A DNA stretch of 11,593 nt, from the NCBI GenBank assembly GCA_903927775.1, contig CAIYOE010000113.1, forward strand, positions 1 through 11,593, in the 5' to 3' direction. Below are positions 7,940 through 11,593 of the stretch, piece after piece (position 1 is the first letter of the stretch; every line of letters begins with the position of its first letter). A model generated the notes under the pieces. The model was given only the letters and a program-made list of their open reading frames with translations. It did not search any database and was not told the origin of the DNA. Source of the stretch: an uncultured Micrococcales bacterium. Lineage in GTDB: Bacteria > Actinomycetota > Actinomycetes > Actinomycetales > Microbacteriaceae. The position numbers and the translations under genes were made by a program.

Positions 7940-7966
7940 GCCCCGAACGAAACGATTTTTGAATGA
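7922..7966 (+). CDS. Putative leaderless upstream ORF coupled to the DUF1844 gene (14 aa)
   Basis: ATG at 7922 opens a 14-codon ORF (MVWLSKAPNETIFE) whose TGA overlaps the ATG of the DUF1844 gene as ATGA. The ORF begins seven bases after the TAGCCT -10 candidate. The DUF1844 gene itself has no Shine-Dalgarno, and its frame is closed by a TGA just before its ATG, so ribosomes arriving by way of this short ORF and restarting at the overlap would explain its translation. This is inference from spacing; chance cannot be excluded. Confidence 0.35.
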   Translation: MVWLSKAPNETIFE

Positions 7967-8325
7967 CTGATTCAACCCCAGAAATCCTCACCGAATACCA
8001 GGCCGTAGAGACCGAGGTCAATGATTTGACCACGCTCACCTCGGTTGAGGTAATCACAATGATGGCGGTTGACCTGCTAACCGTGGCCGCGGTCAAGTGT
8101 GGACTGGCCGAAGATGGTCGACCAGCCGACCTAGACGACGCGCGCAAACTCATCAATGCCACCGCCGGATTCATCACCGCTTCGGCCGCCGAACTCGGTG
8201 ACCACCACGCTCGCCCGCTACGCGAGGCATTGCGTCAGGTTCAGTTGGCATTCCGCGAGGCATCGCTGGTTCCAGACGCACCGGGTCAGGGCCCCGGCGA
8301 GAAATTCACCGGTCCGGTTAACTAA
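7963..8325 (+). CDS. DUF1844 family protein, function unknown
   Basis: The 120-residue protein matches the DUF1844 family, which is widespread in actinobacteria and has no known role. Typical segments are SVEVITMMAVDLLTVAAVKCGLAED (27-51), DLDDARKLINATAGFITASA (57-76), HHARPLREALRQVQLAFREA (81-100) and the C-terminal PGQGPGEKFTGPVN (107-120). It is predicted to be mostly helical and soluble, with no signal peptide; the 27-45 segment is hydrophobic but too mixed to call a membrane helix. It is the only plus-strand gene here, divergent from infC and convergent with sseB. The start is fixed by a TGA directly upstream in frame. No Shine-Dalgarno is seen. Its steady place next to infC hints at a link to translation, but this is guesswork. 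Confidence 0.92.
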   Translation: MTDSTPEILTEYQAVETEVNDLTTLTSVEVITMMAVDLLTVAAVKCGLAEDGRPADLDDARKLINATAGFITASAAELGDHHARPLREALRQVQLAFREASLVPDAPGQGPGEKFTGPVN

Positions 8326-8331
8326 CCAGCC

Positions 8332-8362
8332 AAAACCCGTAGGCGCTTGATTGCCGCGGTTT
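8332..8362 (+). terminator. Weak candidate bidirectional terminator between convergent genes
   Basis: In the 61 bases between the DUF1844 and sseB stops, AAAACC and GGTTT(A) flank an inner GGC/GCC pair (8332-8362), giving an imperfect stem with an A-rich left and a T-containing right side. The convergent layout calls for termination on both strands, but the stem is interrupted and the U tract short, so confidence is low. Confidence 0.25.
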
Positions 8363-8386
8363 AGAGATCGGTTGGACCGGGATCAT

Positions 8387-9163
8387 TTAGACCAGCTTTA
8401 TTCCAAGCGAATCAACTTTTAGGGCGATTTCAGGGCTGGCAGCCCAGGCAACTCCAAGTCGCTCGAGCACCAGAACTAGTTCGTTTTGCGTCAACCCAGC
8501 TTCTAGCTTGAGGTAAACCAAAACCTCTGGACCGGTGAGCGCGGCGGCGGGATCGCCATCTTGAATCGCGTAGTTTTCCACGGCGGTCTCGACATCGATG
8601 GCGGCTTTGAATGCGGCCTTTACGTCAGGATCGCGACTGGGATGAATCCAAGGCAACTGCTGGGCGAGGGCCTGATACGCGTTTTGGCGCACTGCGTACT
8701 GAGTTGGGCTCCCCGGGTCAAGAATGATCCGATTGTTCTTCTCGCTGGCCGCAGCCAAGGCAACGCGTGCGGTTTCGATTGGAACCGGTCGGGCCTTTGG
8801 GTTCCATACCTGCATCGCTGCAACGCTGCTAAAAACCGGCAGCGCAATCTGACCATCGGGGCTTTGAACAGACACAATGCTCAGGTCGGCACTCTTGTCG
8901 ACTACCTGACCGTGAGCACCTTGGCCAGCCTCACCTAGGTTGGCAACCAGTGGCACAAGAAGTCGAGCTGTACCTAACGCGACCACCACAGCTTCGGCGA
9001 GCGCCCTACCGGCTTTGAATTCATCGATGATTGCAAGCAACGACGGGTCGGCAGTGCCGTCATCGTTGGCGTGCGGGTTTGGCTCCAGGTGGCGGCCTTC
9101 CCAGGGAACACCGGCAGAATCCGCAAGCGGATCTGGATTGATGTGCTGGTATTCGTGCACCAC
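8387..9163 (-). CDS. SseB family protein
   Basis: The 258-residue protein fits actinobacterial SseB-domain proteins. Conserved parts are DSAGVPWEGRHLEPNP (15-30), NDDGTADPSLL (33-43), ARLLVPLVANLGEAGQGAHG (66-85), VDKSADLSIV (88-97) and LPVFSSVAAMQVWNPKARPV (108-127), which is the core of the SseB N-terminal domain; a less conserved C-terminal domain ends in DSLGIKLV. SseB was named for serine sensitivity in E. coli, and its molecular role is not settled. No signal peptide or membrane helix is seen. The start is GTG 9163 or GTG 9160, only five to eight bases after the priA stop, with no Shine-Dalgarno, so it is probably read by coupling to priA. Its place at the end of a histidine operon recurs in related actinobacteria, but no link to histidine synthesis is evident. 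Confidence 0.88.
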   Translation of the reverse strand: MVHEYQHINPDPLADSAGVPWEGRHLEPNPHANDDGTADPSLLAIIDEFKAGRALAEAVVVALGTARLLVPLVANLGEAGQGAHGQVVDKSADLSIVSVQSPDGQIALPVFSSVAAMQVWNPKARPVPIETARVALAAASEKNNRIILDPGSPTQYAVRQNAYQALAQQLPWIHPSRDPDVKAAFKAAIDVETAVENYAIQDGDPAAALTGPEVLVYLKLEAGLTQNELVLVLERLGVAWAASPEIALKVDSLGIKLV

Positions 9164-9168
9164 GGCGA

Positions 9169-9906
9169 TTAGTTACCGTTCGCTACAGCCAAGGCCTCTT
9201 CGAGAGTGAAGCGCCCGGCGTAGAGCGACTTGCCCAAAATGGCGCCCTCCAAACCAAACTGAACCAGTTCGTAAAGATCCTTGATGTCCTGCAGGCTGCT
9301 GATTCCGCCAGAAGCCACAACCGGTTTGGTGGTCCGTTCCATTACCTGCTTGAGCAGGTCGATGTTTGGGCCGCGAAGGGTGCCGTCTTTGGTCACATCG
9401 GTTACCACGTAGCGTGAACAACCGGCGTCTTCTAGGCGAGCCAGAACTTCCCAAAGGTCTCCGCCCTCTTTTGTCCAACCGCGGGCGGCCAAAGTGGTTC
9501 CTCGGACATCCAGGCCAACTGCGATTTTGTCTCCGTGTTTTTCGATAACGCGCGCGGTCCACTCTGGGTCCTCAAGTGCTGCGGTTCCAAGGTTTACCCT
9601 GGTTGCGCCTGCCTCTAGTGCCGATTCCAGCGATGCGTCGTCGCGGATTCCACCGCTTAATTCAATCTTGACCGATCGAGATGCCTCAACCACGCGACGA
9701 ATGACTGCACGGTTATCCCCGCGACCGAAGGCGGCATCCAGGTCTACAAGGTGAATCCACTCGGCTCCCGCGTTGATCCACGCCATAGCGGCTTCGGTTG
9801 GGTCTCCGTAATCGGTCTCGCTGCCGGCTTCGCCCTGGGTCAGGCGCACTGCCTTGCCTTCGGCTACGTCTACTGCCGGAAGAAGTTCTAGATAGTTATT
9901 CGCCAT
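9169..9906 (-). CDS. priA: Phosphoribosyl isomerase A, PriA/HisA type
   Basis: A (beta/alpha)8-barrel isomerase that converts ProFAR to PRFAR in histidine synthesis. Actinobacterial PriA also does the TrpF step of tryptophan synthesis (PRA to CdRP). The 245-residue protein shows [14 protein letters not shown] (9-22, first catalytic Asp13), LSGGIRDD (83-90), LDVRG (132-136), [14 protein letters not shown] (142-155), [14 protein letters not shown] (168-181, second catalytic Asp174) and [10 protein letters not shown] (199-208, phosphate binding). Arg142 and Trp144 align with Arg143 and Trp145 of Mycobacterium tuberculosis PriA, residues tied to its dual function, so bifunctionality is likely. 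A GAGAG stands upstream of the ATG in the 19-base gap after hisH; sseB follows by five bases. Confidence 0.95.
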   Translation of the reverse strand: MANNYLELLPAVDVAEGKAVRLTQGEAGSETDYGDPTEAAMAWINAGAEWIHLVDLDAAFGRGDNRAVIRRVVEASRSVKIELSGGIRDDASLESALEAGATRVNLGTAALEDPEWTARVIEKHGDKIAVGLDVRGTTLAARGWTKEGGDLWEVLARLEDAGCSRYVVTDVTKDGTLRGPNIDLLKQVMERTTKPVVASGGISSLQDIKDLYELVQFGLEGAILGKSLYAGRFTLEEALAVANGN

Positions 9907-9925
9907 TGCTGTTCTCTCTATGTAA

Positions 9926-10558
9926 CTAAAAACTCTGGATCCAGTTGGTCAGCAGTTGGATGCCGGCCTGCCCGGATTTCTCTGGGTGGAACTGGGTTGC
10001 ACTGAGCGGACCGTTCTCTACCGCTGCAACAAACCTGGAACCGTACTCGCCCCAGCTGACCTTGGGGGTGGCAAAGGCTCCCCCGCCGAGCTCTGGGAAA
10101 CTAAGCACCCCGTAGCTGTGGACAAAGTAAAATCGCTCGCTGGCCACGCCCTGAAAAAGCACCGAATCCTGCGCTGCATCGATGGTGTTCCAGCCGATGT
10201 GCGGGAGCATCGGGGCGTCTAGTTTTTCAACTACACCAGGCCACTGGGCCAGCCCTTCGGTTTCGATTCCGTGCTCCACGCCGCTGTCGAACATGACCTG
10301 AAGACCCACGCAGATTCCCATTACGGGCTTGGATGCCACCAAGCGCTGTTCGATCATTTGGTGTGCCCCAACCGCGTTAAGTTGCTTCATCACCGCGTCG
10401 AACGCTCCGACACCGGGCACGATCAGGCCATCGGCGTTTCTGACGGCCGAGCGATCGGAGGTGAGCGATACCCTTGCTCCGGCTACCTCGAGCGCCTGGG
10501 CAACCGAGTGAACGTTTCCACTTCCGTAGTCAAGAACGACTACGGTCGGTGAACTCAC
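9926..10558 (-). CDS. hisH: Imidazole glycerol phosphate synthase, glutaminase subunit HisH
   Basis: HisH hydrolyses glutamine and channels ammonia to HisF, which closes the imidazole ring and releases AICAR. The 210-residue class I amidotransferase has DYGSGNVHS (10-18), the nucleophile elbow [10 protein letters not shown] with Cys83 (81-90), and [10 protein letters not shown] (190-199), giving His191 and Glu193 of the triad. PHIGWN (119-124) is the conserved HisH interface motif. It starts with GTG, which overlaps the hisB stop as GTGA; AAGGG stands about six bases upstream inside hisB. Its partner hisF is not in the window. Confidence 0.97.
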   Translation of the reverse strand: MSSPTVVVLDYGSGNVHSVAQALEVAGARVSLTSDRSAVRNADGLIVPGVGAFDAVMKQLNAVGAHQMIEQRLVASKPVMGICVGLQVMFDSGVEHGIETEGLAQWPGVVEKLDAPMLPHIGWNTIDAAQDSVLFQGVASERFYFVHSYGVLSFPELGGGAFATPKVSWGEYGSRFVAAVENGPLSATQFHPEKSGQAGIQLLTNWIQSF

Positions 10559-11154
10559 AGAGCGCCCTTGGTGCTTGGGATACCAACCACTCGGGCGTCT
10601 GGTTCCACGGCCTTGCGAAATGCGCGCGCGAATGCTTTGAACTCGGTTTCCGCGATGTGGTGTGGGTCGCGGCCATCGAGCACAGTTAGATGAATGGTCA
10701 AGCCGGCGTTGAAAGCAATTGCCTCAAAGACGTGTCGAACCATAGAACCCGTGAAGTGTCCGCCGATCAGGTGAAACTCGAATCCGGCAGGCTCGCCGGT
10801 GTGCACCAGGTATGGGCGCCCCGAAACATCGACTACCGCGCGAACCAGGGCGTCGTCTAGTGGCACGGTTGCATCGCCATAGCGACCGATTCCACTCTTG
10901 TCGCCAAGGGCTTGCTTGATTGCCTGGCCCAACACAATTGCGGTGTCCTCAACAGTGTGGTGAACATCGATGTGGGTATCGCCGCTGGCGTTCACTTTTA
11001 GATCTACCAGAGAGTGCTTGGCGAAAGCGGTAAGTAGGTGGTCGAAAAATGGCACCGTGGTGTTGACCTGCGAGCGGCCTGTGCCGTCTAGATCCAGGCT
11101 CAGTTCGATGGTGGATTCGGAAGTCTTTCGACTTACGGATGCGATGCGACTCAC
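10555..11154 (-). CDS. hisB: Imidazoleglycerol-phosphate dehydratase HisB
   Basis: HisB is the manganese enzyme that dehydrates imidazole glycerol phosphate to imidazole acetol phosphate. The 199-residue product is the stand-alone dehydratase, without the phosphatase domain fused in E. coli. Metal-binding signatures are [12 protein letters not shown] (36-47), [11 protein letters not shown] (61-71) and [16 protein letters not shown] (163-178); the C-terminus IPSTKGAL is typical. GTG at 11154 is preferred over an in-frame ATG 24 bases upstream: [17 protein letters not shown] is the usual actinobacterial N-terminus, and AAAGG stands seven to eight bases before the GTG. The gap to hisC is 54 bases with a hairpin; the stop overlaps the hisH start. 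Confidence 0.96.
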   Translation of the reverse strand: MSRIASVSRKTSESTIELSLDLDGTGRSQVNTTVPFFDHLLTAFAKHSLVDLKVNASGDTHIDVHHTVEDTAIVLGQAIKQALGDKSGIGRYGDATVPLDDALVRAVVDVSGRPYLVHTGEPAGFEFHLIGGHFTGSMVRHVFEAIAFNAGLTIHLTVLDGRDPHHIAETEFKAFARAFRKAVEPDARVVGIPSTKGAL

Positions 11155-11177
11155 AGCTACGCCTTTCGCCAACAGCA

Positions 11178-11192
11178 ACGGGCAGTGCCCGT
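11178..11192 (-). other. Short hairpin between hisC and hisB
   Basis: ACGGGC-ACT-GCCCGT forms a six-base-pair stem with a three-base loop in the 54-base gap. No U tract follows on the minus strand, so it is not an intrinsic terminator. It ends about 13 bases before the hisB Shine-Dalgarno and may affect RNA stability or access for ribosomes; this is inference. Confidence 0.4.
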
Positions 11193-11205
11193 AGGGATTT
11201 CTTTA

Positions 11206-11211
11206 AGTTTA
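11206..11211 (-). promoter_or_regulatory. Possible -10 element at the hisC stop (TAAACT)
   Basis: TAAACT includes the hisC TAA stop codon and is part of TCGGTAAACTTAA, identical over 13 bases to the sequence before pheS. If active it would start an mRNA around 11199, giving hisB a leader of about 45 bases that contains the hairpin. No clear -35 is seen. Confidence 0.25.
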
Positions 11212-11593
11212 CCGACCCAGTGCAACGCGCAAGGCGTTGAGGAACGCGGTGGTCTCGGCAGCGGTTCCCGCGGTTACGCGCAGGGTTCCCGGGATACCAA
11301 CATTCCTAATAAGCACGCCTTGGTCCAAAAGTTGACGCCAGATTTTGTCGTTATCAGCCAATCCACCAAACAGCACAAAATTGGCATCGCTTTCAAAGGC
11401 ATCCAACCCAAGGGAGCGCAACTCAGTAACAATGCGATCGCGCTGAGCCCGAATGTCGTCTACGTTTTCCAGTAGCTGCTTACTGTGAGCCAGGGCGGCC
11501 TCGGCGGCAGCTTGGGTGAAAGCGCTCAGGTGATAAGGAAGGCGAACTAGCCGCAGTGCGTCGATCACGGCGGGATCGGCAGCTAGGTAACCC
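11209..11593 (-). CDS. hisC: Histidinol-phosphate aminotransferase HisC (5' part missing)
   Basis: HisC is a PLP-dependent class I/II aminotransferase that makes histidinol phosphate from imidazole acetol phosphate and glutamate. Only the C-terminal 127 residues are present, about a third of the usual 350-370; the frame stays open to the right edge. Visible family features are GYLAADP at the edge, [18 protein letters not shown] (the PYHLS motif) and [11 protein letters not shown] near the end, with the conserved Arg that binds the substrate carboxylate. The PLP lysine lies in the missing part. It is followed by hisB, so it belongs to the same operon; hisD is the likely upstream neighbour but cannot be seen. 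Confidence 0.95.
   Translation of the reverse strand, partial: GYLAADPAVIDALRLVRLPYHLSAFTQAAAEAALAHSKQLLENVDDIRAQRDRIVTELRSLGLDAFESDANFVLFGGLADNDKIWRQLLDQGVLIRNVGIPGTLRVTAGTAAETTAFLNALRVALGR

Noticed and set aside
1..11593. A new multigene system, mobile element, CRISPR array, toxin-antitoxin or defence island
   Set aside because: Every substantial ORF with coding character matches a core actinobacterial family, and no repeats, integrase, transposase or shift in base composition was seen. The window is an ordinary housekeeping region; the open points are regulatory.
1..11593. CTAG tetranucleotide usage
   Set aside because: CTAG appears roughly three dozen times by eye, near what the base composition predicts, and not depleted as in many bacteria. 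It may be a lineage trait, but it is not informative about any locus here.

Overview
The window looks like a core, housekeeping stretch of an actinobacterial chromosome, most likely Microbacteriaceae. Three things point there: the gene order hisC-hisB-hisH-priA-sseB / DUF1844 / infC-rpmI-rplT-rRNA methyltransferase-pheS-pheT-argC-argJ, the close fit of each protein to actinobacterial versions (a PriA-type isomerase, a DUF1844 protein, a stand-alone HisB dehydratase), and GTG starts. GC content, judged by eye, is only in the mid-50s percent, low for that family, which would suit a small-genome freshwater 'Luna'-type lineage; this placement is inference.

Layout from right to left, which is the direction of transcription for all genes but one. 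(1) 8387-11593, histidine block: the 3' part of hisC, then hisB, hisH, priA and an SseB-family gene, tightly packed with GTGA or few-base junctions. (2) 7963-8325, the only plus-strand gene, a DUF1844 protein of unknown function, convergent to sseB and divergent from infC. (3) 6498-7745, the translation operon infC-rpmI-rplT (IF3, bL35, bL20). infC appears to start at ATC, not GTG, behind a strong Shine-Dalgarno. (4) 4624-6492, a SpoU-type RNA methyltransferase followed by pheS and pheT, which overlap by one base. (5) 1-2034, argC and argJ, overlapping by ATGA; argJ runs off the left edge.

The genes supply amino acids (His, Arg, and probably Trp through PriA), charge tRNA-Phe, and make ribosome and initiation components. 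No mobile element, CRISPR array, tRNA, rRNA, phage gene or defence island was seen, and no new multigene system. The non-routine signals are regulatory: a palindromic -10 element between infC and DUF1844 that could start divergent leaderless transcripts, each opening with a short upstream ORF; the ATC start of infC; a terminator-like inverted repeat inside the methyltransferase coding region; and a 13-base promoter-like motif repeated at two gene junctions.
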